Assembly: GCA_020052375.1 (NCBI GenBank)
Contig: JAGVPG010000030.1
Location: forward strand, 1-64,000
Length of the DNA stretch: 64,000 nt
Source of the DNA: Actinomycetota bacterium
Lineage (GTDB): Bacteria; Actinomycetota; JAHEXW01; JAGVPG01
Direction: 5' to 3'
Each line of letters begins with the position of its first letter. Position 1 is the first letter of the stretch. Made by a program: the position numbers and the translations under genes. Below are positions 18,144-28,246 of this stretch, piece after piece. The notes beneath the pieces are model-generated. The model did no database searches, was not told where the DNA came from, and worked only from the letters and a program-made list of their open reading frames with translations.

Positions 18144-18188
18144 CATATGTACAAAGATTAAGTGAAAAAACTATCTTAGTGTCTAAAG
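18142..18188 (+). promoter_or_regulatory. Candidate shared cis-element upstream of amt copy 2
   Basis: TACATATGTA palindrome (18142-18151) and AGTGTCTAAAG (18178-18188). Confidence 0.4.
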
Positions 18189-18273
18189 CTCCTAGTCACC
18201 CCAAGTACTATTCTTTAACCAAGGTCACGTAAAAGATCCAAAAACGGCAATTGAAAAGGAGAGGTGGTATTAG

Positions 18274-19500
18274 ATGGTGGTTAATGGTGGTGACACAACA
18301 TGGGTGTTGATCTCGACAGCTCTTGTAATGCTGATGACGCCTGCGGTGGGGATGTTCTACGCCGGTATGGTGAGGCAGAAGAACTCGCTCTCGACGCTGA
18401 CGATGTGCGCGGTCCTGCTGGCTCTGATAAGTGTGCAATGGGTCCTGTGGGGTTATTCACTCTCATTCGGACCGAGCATGGGTGGATTTATCGGAAGTCT
18501 GAAATGGGCCGGGCTGACGATGGTCGGCCAGAATCCGAATGCGGACTATGCGGCGACGATCCCGCATCTGGCCTTCATGATCTACCAGGCGATGTTCGCA
18601 TCGGTAACAGTCGCTTTGATCGTCGGCAGCATAGTCGAGAGGATCAAGTTCAGCGCGTTCCTATTGTTTTCTCTTCTATGGGCCACGTTAGTCTATGATC
18701 CAATAGCCCATTGGGTCTGGGCTGTAGGCGGTTGGATCCGCAACCTGGGCGCCCTCGACTTTGCCGGGGGGACGGTCGTGCATGTAAGCGCCGGTGTGTC
18801 GGCGCTGGCCTTGGTCCTGGTGCTTGGTAAAAGAAAGGGCTACGGCAAGGACAATATGGAACCGCATAACATCCCCATGGTCGTCCTAGGCGCCGCGCTC
18901 TTGTGGTTCGGCTGGTTCGGTTTCAACGGCGGCAGCGCTCTGGCTGCGAACGGTCTGGCTGCCAACGCCGTAGTCGTGACAAATTCAGCGGCGGCAGCGG
19001 CGGCGATCATGTGGGTCCTTTTAAGCTGGCGGGACCAGAAACCCGGCGCATTAGGTCTGGCGACCGGAGCGGTAGCGGGACTGGTCGCTATCACGCCGGC
19101 GTCTGGCTATGTCAATGCCTTGTCGGCTATCGTGATCGGCGCTCTGGCAAGCGTGGTCTGTTACTACGCGGTTGTCTTGAGGATGAAGCTGCGTGTCGAT
19201 GAATCACTCGACGTTCTTGGCGTACACGGTGTAGGCGGGATGTTCGGCGCCCTGATGACCGGGATATTCGCGTCGAAAGCCGTCAACGCGGCCGGCGCGA
19301 ACGGATTGCTGTTCGGGAACCCGAAACAGTTACTGATCCAGGTAGCGGCCGTGGCGGCCGTGGCGGTATATGCGTTCTGCGTTACATGGGTTCTGGCAAA
19401 GGTCCTTGACATGACAATAGGCCTCCGCGTGACGGATAGTGAAGAGGTCATAGGCCTCGATCTTTCGCAACATGCCGAGACGGCTTATTCACACAGATAA
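18274..19500 (+). CDS. amt: Ammonium transporter, copy 2
   Basis: [50 protein letters not shown]. Confidence 0.96.
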   Translation: MVVNGGDTTWVLISTALVMLMTPAVGMFYAGMVRQKNSLSTLTMCAVLLALISVQWVLWGYSLSFGPSMGGFIGSLKWAGLTMVGQNPNADYAATIPHLAFMIYQAMFASVTVALIVGSIVERIKFSAFLLFSLLWATLVYDPIAHWVWAVGGWIRNLGALDFAGGTVVHVSAGVSALALVLVLGKRKGYGKDNMEPHNIPMVVLGAALLWFGWFGFNGGSALAANGLAANAVVVTNSAAAAAAIMWVLLSWRDQKPGALGLATGAVAGLVAITPASGYVNALSAIVIGALASVVCYYAVVLRMKLRVDESLDVLGVHGVGGMFGALMTGIFASKAVNAAGANGLLFGNPKQLLIQVAAVAAVAVYAFCVTWVLAKVLDMTIGLRVTDSEEVIGLDLSQHAETAYSHR

Positions 19501-19518
19501 GGCGGGGGTGACTTTTAG

Positions 19519-19857
19519 ATGATAAAGATAGAAGCGGTAATAAGGATAGAAAAACTCGATGACGTAAGGGAAGCCCTGGAGGCGAAGGGGCACAAGAGTA
19601 TGACGATCGAAGACGTGCAGGGACGCGGGCGGCAGAAAGGCATACAGCTCGAGTGGCGCGTCGGGAAATACAATGTTGAGTTCTTGCCCAAATTGAAGAT
19701 CGAGGTGGTGTGCAACGACAAGGATTGCGAAGACGTAATAAACACGATCGCTGAGACTGCCAGGACCGGTGAGGCCGGCGACGGTAAGATCTTCATATCG
19801 GAGATCAAAGATGTAGTAAGGATAAGGACCGGTGAACGAGGAGAAAAAGCAATATAA
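19519..19857 (+). CDS. glnK/glnB: P-II family nitrogen regulator, copy 2 (Tyr51 retained)
   Basis: IEAVIRIEKLDDVREALEAKG, GRGRQKGIQLEWRVGKY, TGEAGDGKIFISEIKDVVRIRTGE. Confidence 0.95.
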   Translation: MIKIEAVIRIEKLDDVREALEAKGHKSMTIEDVQGRGRQKGIQLEWRVGKYNVEFLPKLKIEVVCNDKDCEDVINTIAETARTGEAGDGKIFISEIKDVVRIRTGERGEKAI

Positions 19858-20003
19858 AGTGGAAAGCGTAAAACGGAAATCGGAAAGAAGATTTTAGGTT
19901 TGCCAAACTGAAAGTCAACAACTATAAGATCTTTTTTTCCGCTTTACGCTTACCGATCTTTTCTACCTGCCACCTGCTACTCTTCGTATGTTATACTCCT
20001 CGT

Positions 20004-22070
20004 ATGCTGAACCCCGATGAAAACGTCCGGTATGTCAAAGGCGTCGGACCAAGACTGGCCGAAAAACTCGGCAAGTTGGGCGTAGTGACAGTATCGGATC
20101 TTATCTATTACATTCCCCGAAGATATTTGGACCGGAGCAACGTCATCCGGATATCGGATATCAAAGTCGGCGAGGAGGTTACAGTCGTCGGCGAGGTCAA
20201 GGCGGCAAAGAAGTCCATCACTCCGAGACAGCACAGGAAGGTCTTGAACGTAGACATCTTCGACGGGTCGGGATATTTATCCGGTGTCTGGTTCAACCAG
20301 CTGTATCATGCCGACCGTCTGACAGTGGGGACGGAAGTGGCGTTCAGTGGAAAAGCAGTGTTCAACTATGGACGTCTACAGATCATAAACCCTTCCTACG
20401 ATATCCTTCGTGAGAAAGAGGACCCGGTGCATACCGGCCGGATCGTCCCGATATATCCAGCTGTCGCCGGCTTAAGCTCGAATATGATCAGGCGTCTTAT
20501 AAAGAACTTGATCGATTCGGGCGTTAAGGTCAAAGATCCTTTACCCCAAGACGTCATCAAGAAGAACGATCTTATGGCGATTCTCCCGGCCGTACGGCAG
20601 ATGCACTTTCCAGACGATATGTTGGTGACTTCTAAGGCAAGACGCAGGCTGGTGTTCGACGAGTTCTTCTTCCTTGAACTGGGGCTGGCGCTTAGAAAAA
20701 ACCGTCTTGAACAGACGAATAAGGGTATTTCCCATAAGACCGAAGGTGGATTGGTCAAACAATTTCTGGACGGTCTGCCTTTTAAGTTGACAGACAGCCA
20801 GCGGAAGGTATTGAGTGAGATAGCGGAGGATATGCGTAAATCCGCGCCGATGCACCGCTTATTGCTCGGAGAGGTCGGTAGCGGAAAGACGGTCGTAGCG
20901 GTCGCCGCTCTCGTGATGACCGTTCAAAGTGGATACCAGGGCGCTATCATGGCCCCGACCGAAGTCCTGGCGGAGCAACATGCCTTGCGTTTGAAGGAAT
21001 TGCTACCAAGCACCATACGCTCCGTGCTTCTTACGGGCGGGCAGACATCTACTGAGAAGCGCGGGATCCGGGAAGACATCAAGAACGGGGACGTCGACGT
21101 AGTCATCGGCACGCATGCGTTGATCCAGGAAGGTATAGATTTCAAAGCCCTCGGATTGGCGGTCGTGGACGAGCAACACCGGTTCGGTGTGCGTCAGCGT
21201 ATCTCTTTGAGAGAGAAAGGCAGGATGCCGGATATCCTCGTCATGACAGCGACACCGATACCGCGAACACTTGCTCTAACGCTTTATGGCGACATGGATG
21301 TTTCGATCCTGGATGAACTACCCGCGGGAAGGCAAGAGATCGAGACTATCGTCGCCGACCAGAAGCATCGCGATGACGCGTATGATCTTATAAGGCAACA
21401 GATCCGGATGGGCAGGCAGGCATATGTAGTCTGTCCCCTGGTCGACGAATCGGACAAGATACAGATCAAAGCAGCGTCAGTGGAAGTCGAGCGGCTCCGG
21501 ACCAAAGTATTTCCGGACTTCAAGGTCGGCCTCTTACACGGTCAGATGAAACGGGAAGAAAAAGACGCGGTGATGAGGGGTTTCCGGGGAGGGATCCTTG
21601 ATATTCTTATAGCGACGACAGTCATCGAGGTAGGCATAGACGTACCCAATGTCACAGTCATGCTCATAGAAGACGCGGAGAGATTCGGCCTTTCGCAGCT
21701 TCATCAGCTTAGAGGCCGCATCGGACGTGGCGAGCATAAGAGCTTTTGCATCCTTTTTGCCGACCCGGTAACGGAAGACGCGGAAGAGAGGATGAAGGCG
21801 ATAGAAAAGATAAGTGATGGTTTTCAGCTGGCGGAGGAGGATCTGAAGATCCGTGGCGAGGGGCAACTATTCGGGCCGCGGCAATCAGGTATGCCTGATT
21901 TACGAATCGCATCGCTGGTCAGGGATATGAAGATCCTTATTACGGCCAGAGACCAGGCTTTCGACATAATAAGGAAAGATCCGGTGTTAAGCAGACCGGA
22001 GAACACTTTGATGGTGGATGAAGTCAAGAAGCGGTTTGCCGAAGGCGCGGAGTGGTTGTTTAGTGGATAA
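20004..22070 (+). CDS. recG: ATP-dependent DNA helicase RecG
   Basis: Wedge domain plus Walker GEVGSGKTVVA, DEQHRFGVRQR, TATPIPRTLALT, QLRGRIGRGEHKSFC. Confidence 0.97.
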   Translation: MLNPDENVRYVKGVGPRLAEKLGKLGVVTVSDLIYYIPRRYLDRSNVIRISDIKVGEEVTVVGEVKAAKKSITPRQHRKVLNVDIFDGSGYLSGVWFNQLYHADRLTVGTEVAFSGKAVFNYGRLQIINPSYDILREKEDPVHTGRIVPIYPAVAGLSSNMIRRLIKNLIDSGVKVKDPLPQDVIKKNDLMAILPAVRQMHFPDDMLVTSKARRRLVFDEFFFLELGLALRKNRLEQTNKGISHKTEGGLVKQFLDGLPFKLTDSQRKVLSEIAEDMRKSAPMHRLLLGEVGSGKTVVAVAALVMTVQSGYQGAIMAPTEVLAEQHALRLKELLPSTIRSVLLTGGQTSTEKRGIREDIKNGDVDVVIGTHALIQEGIDFKALGLAVVDEQHRFGVRQRISLREKGRMPDILVMTATPIPRTLALTLYGDMDVSILDELPAGRQEIETIVADQKHRDDAYDLIRQQIRMGRQAYVVCPLVDESDKIQIKAASVEVERLRTKVFPDFKVGLLHGQMKREEKDAVMRGFRGGILDILIATTVIEVGIDVPNVTVMLIEDAERFGLSQLHQLRGRIGRGEHKSFCILFADPVTEDAEERMKAIEKISDGFQLAEEDLKIRGEGQLFGPRQSGMPDLRIASLVRDMKILITARDQAFDIIRKDPVLSRPENTLMVDEVKKRFAEGAEWLFSG

Positions 22071-22104
22071 ATAAGAGCAGAAGTGTAGTGCAAAAGGAGA
22101 GATC

Positions 22105-22512
22105 ATGATCGGTGAGATGAACAAGGAGCTGTTGGACGCGGTATTGGAGACGATGCCGGTCGAGTTTTCGGTTGTCGATGCTGATGATAAAGTCGTCGCG
22201 TGGAACAAGCACGAGACGAGGATATTCAAAAGGCCGATGGCAGTCATAGGCCGGACCGTCCAGCAATGCCATCCGCCGAAAAGCCTGTACAAGGTAGAGA
22301 AGATACTGAGCGAGATGAAAGCCGGCACGATGGAAAAAGCGCGATTCTGGATCGACCTGGGCAAAGGCCCGGACGGCGATAAACAGAAGATAATGATCGA
22401 GTACTATGCTTTAAGGGATGCCGAAGGCAACTACAAAGGCTGTCTGGAGGCCAGTCAGAACATATCGGAGATCCAGGCATTAAGAGGAGAGAGAAGATTG
22501 TTAGAGGAGTGA
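22105..22512 (+). CDS. Single PAS domain protein
   Basis: AVLETMPVEFSVVDADDKVVAWNKHETRIF...GRTVQQCHPPKSLYKVEKIL. Confidence 0.8.
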   Translation: MIGEMNKELLDAVLETMPVEFSVVDADDKVVAWNKHETRIFKRPMAVIGRTVQQCHPPKSLYKVEKILSEMKAGTMEKARFWIDLGKGPDGDKQKIMIEYYALRDAEGNYKGCLEASQNISEIQALRGERRLLEE

Positions 22513-22550
22513 GGAAGTGAGGAAGAGAGGAAGCAAGGAAGAGAACAAGT
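22511..22550. repeat. Octamer tandem repeat containing the rsmD Shine-Dalgarno
   Basis: GAGGAAGT-GAGGAAGA-GAGGAAGC-AAGGAAGA-GAACAAGT. Confidence 0.8.
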
Positions 22551-23109
22551 GAGGGTGATCGCCGGAACCGCGAGGGGAATGAAGCTTTTCGCTCCAAAAG
22601 GCCTGACTACCAGACCCCCTCTCGATCATATCAAGGAAGCGTTGTTCAATATAATCAGCGGCGAAGTCGAGGGCGTGAATGTTCTCGACCTGTATGCTGG
22701 TAGTGGATCATTTGGGATAGAGGCGCTAAGCAGAGGAGCCGCAAGCGCGGTATTCGTAGAGGAAGATAGAGCGGCTATCGAAGCTCTGAGGAAGAACCTG
22801 AAAAAAACCGGCTTTCTTGAAAAAGCGCGGATATCCAGGTTATCTGTACAGTCGTTCCTGGAAAAACTATCCTCCGGAGGAAGGCTTTTCGATTTGATTT
22901 TTTTAGACCCACCCTTTAGAATTAGTTTAATTGAGATACGGACTGTTTTTAAGGTCCTCCAGCAGGCTGACTTGATTGAAGAGTCAGCCATGGTCATACT
23001 AAGGGTGAATTCGATCAGGGACGTCCCTGTTAGTCCTGGCTTTGATCTGGAGAAAGACCGTACTTACGGCGACAGCCGGCTATTATTCTACCGCAGGAGG
23101 AAGGCTTGA
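22549..23109 (+). CDS. rsmD: 16S rRNA (guanine(966)-N(2))-methyltransferase
   Basis: MRVIAGTARGMKLFAPKG, DLYAGSGSFGIEALSRGA, LIFLDPPF. Confidence 0.95.
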   Translation: MRVIAGTARGMKLFAPKGLTTRPPLDHIKEALFNIISGEVEGVNVLDLYAGSGSFGIEALSRGAASAVFVEEDRAAIEALRKNLKKTGFLEKARISRLSVQSFLEKLSSGGRLFDLIFLDPPFRISLIEIRTVFKVLQQADLIEESAMVILRVNSIRDVPVSPGFDLEKDRTYGDSRLLFYRRRKA

Positions 23110-23600
23110 GAGTAGCGATCGTCCCCGGTAGTTTTGACCCTATAACCAGTGGTCATCTAGATATAATCAGACGCGCGGCGATTGTCTTCGACAAGGTCGT
23201 CGTGGGCGTGTCAAAAAAAATACCAAAAAACACACTTTTTTCCGCCGATGAGCGGAAAGCGATGGTTGAAAAGGCCTTGACCGGCATGAACAATGTGGAT
23301 GTCGAGATATTTGATTCACTGCTGGTCGAGTTTGCGCGCCGGCATGATGCCCACGCGGTTGTCAGAGGCTTGCGCGCCGTATCGGATTTCGAACACGAGT
23401 TCCAGATGGCGCAGCTCAACCGGGAGCTCGATTCGAAGATCGAGACTATGTTTGTAATGGCAAGTCCGAAATACGCATATCTTAGCTCCAGCGCGGTCAA
23501 GGAGATAGCCGAATATTCGGGAAGTGTGAAGGGGCTAGTTCCCGATGTCGTAGAAACTGCGCTGGCGGCGAAGTTTCCGTCTATGAAAGGAGGACGCTAG
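23106..23600 (+). CDS. coaD: Pantetheine-phosphate adenylyltransferase
   Basis: VAIVPGSFDPITSGHLDIIRRA, VVRGLRAVSDFEHEFQMAQLNR. Confidence 0.97.
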   Translation: MRVAIVPGSFDPITSGHLDIIRRAAIVFDKVVVGVSKKIPKNTLFSADERKAMVEKALTGMNNVDVEIFDSLLVEFARRHDAHAVVRGLRAVSDFEHEFQMAQLNRELDSKIETMFVMASPKYAYLSSSAVKEIAEYSGSVKGLVPDVVETALAAKFPSMKGGR

Positions 23601-24104
23601 ATGGATATTGAGGCTCAAATAAACGAGCTGGAGGAACTTGTATCAAAGTCGAAAAGAGTTCCATTTTCGCAATCGGTCATGGTTTCGGAAAAGAACATCT
23701 ATGATCTGATAGACCAGCTCAGAGCCGGACTTCCCGAGGAGTTGAAACAGGCTCGCTGGATCATCAAGGAAAGAAGCGAGATGCTTGATGAAGCCAGACG
23801 CGAAGCTGACAAGATCCTAGCGGAGGCGCGCCTCAAGGCGGATGAGCTTGTCGCGGAGACTGAGATCGTCAAAGCGGCGAAGAAAGAGTCAGCCGAAATC
23901 CTCGAAGAGGCACGGTCGAATGCCCGGAAGGTGAGATTGGAGGCCGAGGATTACGCCGATGAGAAACTGGCGAATCTGGAAGCGACTCTACACCGGCTCG
24001 TGTCCACGATCAGAAAAGGGCGCGAGAAACTTCAGGGTAAAGTACAGAAGGTCCCGGAAGGCGAAGCAGTCGAGGAAGTCCGTCTAGACGAAGAAGATCT
24101 TTAG
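23601..24104 (+). CDS. Coiled-coil DivIVA/ATPase-like protein
   Basis: Long charged coiled coil (EARREADKILAEARLKADEL) between coaD and YceD. Confidence 0.65.
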   Translation: MDIEAQINELEELVSKSKRVPFSQSVMVSEKNIYDLIDQLRAGLPEELKQARWIIKERSEMLDEARREADKILAEARLKADELVAETEIVKAAKKESAEILEEARSNARKVRLEAEDYADEKLANLEATLHRLVSTIRKGREKLQGKVQKVPEGEAVEEVRLDEEDL

Positions 24105-24117
24105 GGACTGACAGACG

Positions 24118-24648
24118 ATGGCGGATTTTCGCGTCGATGTGTCGGATCTTCTTCACGCTATCGGTGCCGAAAAAAGGTTATCGATCACGGGACAGATCCC
24201 GTTCATTGAAAAAGGCGGCGAGAGGATAAGCTTTAAGAGCCCCATCAGCATGGATCTTAGACTTACCAATATAGGGGGCCAGATAAGGGCCAAGGGCAAG
24301 CTGGAAGCGGATATCCAGTTGAGTTGCGGAAGATGCCTAAAAGAGTATCAAGAACATATAGCGACCGACGTTGAGGAGATATATAGAAAGCCCGGTGAGT
24401 TTCAACGTGAAGACATGCGGGGCTTCGAGGACGAGCAGGTCTATCTTATATTGAAGGAATCGATAGACTTGCAACCGATGGCGGAGGCGGCCTGTATACT
24501 TGCGGTGCCGTTCAAACCGCTGTGTGAAACGGAATGTAAAGGTCTGTGCCCGGTCTGCGGAGAGGACTTGAACGTCAAACCGCACGAGCACGAAAAGGAG
24601 ATCGATGAACGTCTTTCTCCATTAAAGAAACTTATCGAGGGTGCTTGA
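24118..24648 (+). CDS. YceD/DUF177 family protein
   Basis: CGRCLKEYQEHI, CKGLCPVCGEDLN, upstream of rpmF. Confidence 0.92.
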   Translation: MADFRVDVSDLLHAIGAEKRLSITGQIPFIEKGGERISFKSPISMDLRLTNIGGQIRAKGKLEADIQLSCGRCLKEYQEHIATDVEEIYRKPGEFQREDMRGFEDEQVYLILKESIDLQPMAEAACILAVPFKPLCETECKGLCPVCGEDLNVKPHEHEKEIDERLSPLKKLIEGA

Positions 24649-24684
24649 AGTAGATAGCATAAGCATCGGTAATAGGAGGATTAA

Positions 24685-24861
24685 ATGGCAGTTCCAAAAA
24701 GGAAGACATCGAAGGCAAAAAGAGATAGCAGGCGTTCGCATCATAAACTGACGGCGCCCAATCTGACTGAATGTCCACAGTGTCATCAGCCGAAGTTGCC
24801 TCATCATGCCTGCCCGAACTGTGGTTATTATAAAGGCCGCCAGGCCATAGAAGTCGAATAG
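24685..24861 (+). CDS. rpmF: 50S ribosomal protein L32
   Basis: MAVPKRKTSKAKRDSRRSHHKL...CPQCHQPKLPHHACPNCGYYKGRQ; read directly, not in the supplied ORF list in this frame. Confidence 0.96.
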   Translation: MAVPKRKTSKAKRDSRRSHHKLTAPNLTECPQCHQPKLPHHACPNCGYYKGRQAIEVE

Positions 24862-24896
24862 AACCATTCAAAACGAGGTCTTGAAGACATACACCT

Positions 24897-25922
24897 ATGA
24901 ATAGATCACAAGTCCGAATAGCGATCGACGGGATGGGTGGGGACCTGGCCCCGTCAGAGATCGTCAAGGGGACCGTTGCATCCGCTAAAGATTACCCGGA
25001 ATGCCATCTTATTCTGACTGGTCCTGCTGCAGTCTTGTCGCAGGAACTGGCGAATTATGCACCTGCCGAAAATATCGAGATCGTTGATGCACCGCAGGTG
25101 ATAGAGATGGCTGAGGAACCCGGACGCGCTTTACGGGCAAAACCGGATTCTTCGATCATAAAGGGTATCGAGCTGGTAAAGGATGGGAATGCGGACGCGT
25201 TCATATCGGCCGGGAACACAGGTGCCACGATGGCGGCAGCCCTTCTTGCCTACGGCCGTCTCAAAGGCGTTCACCGGCCCGCTATAGCCATAGTCGTGCC
25301 TAACAAGACAGGCCGGTTCTTATTACTCGACGCCGGCGCTACCGCCGACTGCAAGCCTGAAAACCTACTACAGTTTGCCGAGATGGGTGATGTATATTGT
25401 CGGAGGATACTGGGTGTTGAAAAGCCGCGGATCGCTCTGCTCAATATCGGTGGCGAGGAAGAAAAAGGAAACACCCTTTCAAAAGAGACGCACAAGTTGC
25501 TCAAGGACTCGCACCTCGGTTTTGTCGGCAACATCGAAGGCCGCGGTATGTTTCAGGGAGAAGCCGATGTCGTTGTCTGCGATGGATTTACCGGGAACAT
25601 CGTGTTGAAAGTCGTTGAAGGTTTCGCGGAGAACACGTTCTCTTATCTGAAAGAAAACACCTCAAAGTCATTGAGAGCCAAAATCGGAGGATGGTTGCTT
25701 AAGTCCGTCTTGCTCGATCTGAAGAAGAAAGCGGACTACGAGGAATACGGGGGGATGCCCCTTCTTGGTGTAAACGGTGTATGTATAATCTCTCATGGTA
25801 GTTCCAAAGCCAAAGCAATAAGTAATGCAATAAATGTCGCCGTTAAGACGGTCAGGACGGATATGCTGAATGAGATCGCTGCGGGCATGGAAACGCACAA
25901 GATACGGAGTGATGCGACATAA
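24897..25922 (+). CDS. plsX: Phosphate acyltransferase PlsX
   Basis: IAIDGMGGDLAPSEIVKG, SAGNTGATMAAALL, CDGFTGNIVLKV. Confidence 0.97.
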   Translation: MNRSQVRIAIDGMGGDLAPSEIVKGTVASAKDYPECHLILTGPAAVLSQELANYAPAENIEIVDAPQVIEMAEEPGRALRAKPDSSIIKGIELVKDGNADAFISAGNTGATMAAALLAYGRLKGVHRPAIAIVVPNKTGRFLLLDAGATADCKPENLLQFAEMGDVYCRRILGVEKPRIALLNIGGEEEKGNTLSKETHKLLKDSHLGFVGNIEGRGMFQGEADVVVCDGFTGNIVLKVVEGFAENTFSYLKENTSKSLRAKIGGWLLKSVLLDLKKKADYEEYGGMPLLGVNGVCIISHGSSKAKAISNAINVAVKTVRTDMLNEIAAGMETHKIRSDAT

Positions 25923-25991
25923 AGGATAAGATAAAGGCCCAAAGCCGGAAGATACAACAGATCGGAAAGAAGCTTACCAAGTGGAGTAGGA

Positions 25992-26998
25992 ATGATCGCA
26001 GACTTGGCTTTGCCGGCATCACCGGTATCGGTTCGTACGTTCCCAGAAAAGTTCTGACGAACCACGATATAGAGAAGATGGTGGCCACTTCCGATGAGTG
26101 GATCCAGACGCGCACAGGTATCAAAGAAAGGCATGTTGTGACCGAGGGAACTGCGGCATCGGACCTGGGAGTGCTGGCGGTGCAAAACGCGCTGGCAAGC
26201 GCCGGCAAGACGGCTGAAGAGGTAGATATAATAGTCGGAACCAGCGCCTCTCCTGATATGGTATGGCCGGCGACCGCTTGTCTGATACAGGCGAAGATCG
26301 GCGCTAAGAACGCAAGCGCTTTCGACGTCCAATCGGCATGCGCCGGTTTTTCATACGCACTGACGGTAGCGGCGCAATTCGTCGAGACCGGAAGGGCCGA
26401 TTGCGTATTACTCGTTGGCGCTGAAGCGATGAGCCGCTTCGTCGACTGGACGGACCGGTCGACCTGCATCCTTTTCGGAGATGCCGCTGGAGCGGTTGTC
26501 CTTGAACGCGTCGAGCCGGGGTACGGGCTTCTCGCCAGTTACTATGGGAGCGATGGGAACGGAGCTCACCTGTTGAGGATACCTGCCGGGGGTTCGGCGA
26601 GGCCTGCCAGCATAGAGATGGTTGAGCAGAACATGCATTTTATCAAGATGAACGGAAACGAGATATATAAGTTTGCGACACGCGTGACGATCGACGCGGT
26701 CAACAAGGCCTTGAAACTTGCCGGTTTGAAGAAGGACGACATAGACTATTTAATACCGCATCAGGCGAACCAGCGTATAACCGAGGCGATGATGAACCGG
26801 TTGAAGCTGCCGGAGGAGAAGATGGTGAGCAATATCGAGAGATACGGTAACACTTCCACTGCTTCCATCCCCCTGGCTATGGATGAGCTCTGGCGAAGCG
26901 GCAAGATAGACAAGGGAAGCGTTCTTCTAACGGTGGGTTTCGGCGCCGGTTTGAGCTGGGGCGCGAATGTCATAAAATGGAATAAGTCAAAGACCTAA
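25992..26998 (+). CDS. fabH: 3-oxoacyl-ACP synthase III; conserved N-terminus lacks an in-frame ATG/GTG/TTG (see findings)
   Basis: GITGIGSYVPRKVLTNHDIEKMVATSDEWIQTRTGIKERH, SACAGFSYAL, PHQANQRI. Start uncertain; supplied ORF begins at 26078. Confidence 0.9.
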
Positions 26999-27009
26999 GA
27001 GAGGATGAC

Positions 27010-28176
27010 ATGGACTTCATGCTTGATGACGAACAGAAGATGATCCGTGACCTGGCTCGTGAGATCGCTGAGGAGAAAGTGGTCCCGGTCAGGGCGGAAC
27101 TTGACGAGAAGGAAGAATTCCCGTGGGATATCATGAAAATCCTTGCTGATTCCGATATATTCCGGTTGATAGTCCCGGAGGAATATGGGGGTCTGGGTAA
27201 GAGAGTCGTGGAGTTCGGCCTTGTCGTCGAGGAGTTGAGCAGGGCTTGTGCGGGTGTGTCGATAAGCTACGCGGCGACAGGATTGGGGTTACTTCCGTTA
27301 ACGCTTTTTGGTACGCATGAACAAAAGAGCAAATACATGGCGGATATCGCAGACGGTAAGAAACTGGCAGCGTTCGGCTTAACAGAAGCAAGCGCCGGCA
27401 GCGACGCGTCAAATATGCAGACGACGGCTAAAAAAGACGGCGACCACTATGTCATAAACGGTACCAAACAGTGGATAACGAATGCGGGCGAAGCGGAAAT
27501 GTATATCATCATCGCTATGACGGACAAGAATAAGGGAACCCGGGGAGCCAGCGCGTTCATCGTTGACAAGGGCATGGAGGGTTTCAGTTTCGGCAAGAAG
27601 GAAAAGAAGATGGGCATCAGGGCATCGACTACCGGTGAGTTGATCTTGGAAAACGTAAAAGTGCCGGTGGAAAACATGGTCGGTCGCGAAGGCGCTGGTT
27701 TTATCATAGCTCTAAAAACACTGGACATGTCGAGGCCGGCAGTAGGAGCGCAAGCGGTCGGCATCGCTCAGGGCGCGATGGAAGCGGCGCTGGATTTTGC
27801 CAGTGACCGCATCCAGTTTGGTCAACCTGTTGTCTCTTTTCAGGCGGTCCAACACATGCTGGCCGATATGGGGATGCAGATAGAGGCGGCAAGGGCGCTG
27901 GTCAGGAACACGGCGATGCTCATCGATTCAGGAGAGACGAACTTCACAAAATACTCGGCGATGGCCAAGTGCTTCGCGTCGGATGTGGCGATGAAAGTGA
28001 CGACTGACGCTGTACAGATATGCGGAGGGTCGGGATATATGCGCGATTATCCGGTCGAGAAGATGATGCGCGACGCTAAGATCACTCAGATATACGAAGG
28101 CACGAACCAGATACAGAGAAACGTGATCGCGAACGCGATGATAAAAGAGCGAGCAGCAAATAAGAAGAGCGTGTAG
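27010..28176 (+). CDS. Acyl-CoA dehydrogenase (short-chain/butyryl-CoA type)
   Basis: GLTEASAGSDASNMQTTA, QIYEGTNQIQRNVIANAM (catalytic Glu motif). Confidence 0.95.
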   Translation: MDFMLDDEQKMIRDLAREIAEEKVVPVRAELDEKEEFPWDIMKILADSDIFRLIVPEEYGGLGKRVVEFGLVVEELSRACAGVSISYAATGLGLLPLTLFGTHEQKSKYMADIADGKKLAAFGLTEASAGSDASNMQTTAKKDGDHYVINGTKQWITNAGEAEMYIIIAMTDKNKGTRGASAFIVDKGMEGFSFGKKEKKMGIRASTTGELILENVKVPVENMVGREGAGFIIALKTLDMSRPAVGAQAVGIAQGAMEAALDFASDRIQFGQPVVSFQAVQHMLADMGMQIEAARALVRNTAMLIDSGETNFTKYSAMAKCFASDVAMKVTTDAVQICGGSGYMRDYPVEKMMRDAKITQIYEGTNQIQRNVIANAMIKERAANKKSV

Positions 28177-28201
28177 CTGGTAGCTAGTAGCCAGTAGCTA
28201 C
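28174..28201. repeat. Heptamer tandem repeat after the acyl-CoA dehydrogenase gene
   Basis: TAGCTGG-TAGCTAG-TAGCCAG-TAGCTAC; the gene's stop codon is the first TAG. Confidence 0.75.
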
Positions 28202-28246
28202 CAGCTCAAGGGCTTGCTTGAAGCTACAAGCTAGTGTAGAGGTATC

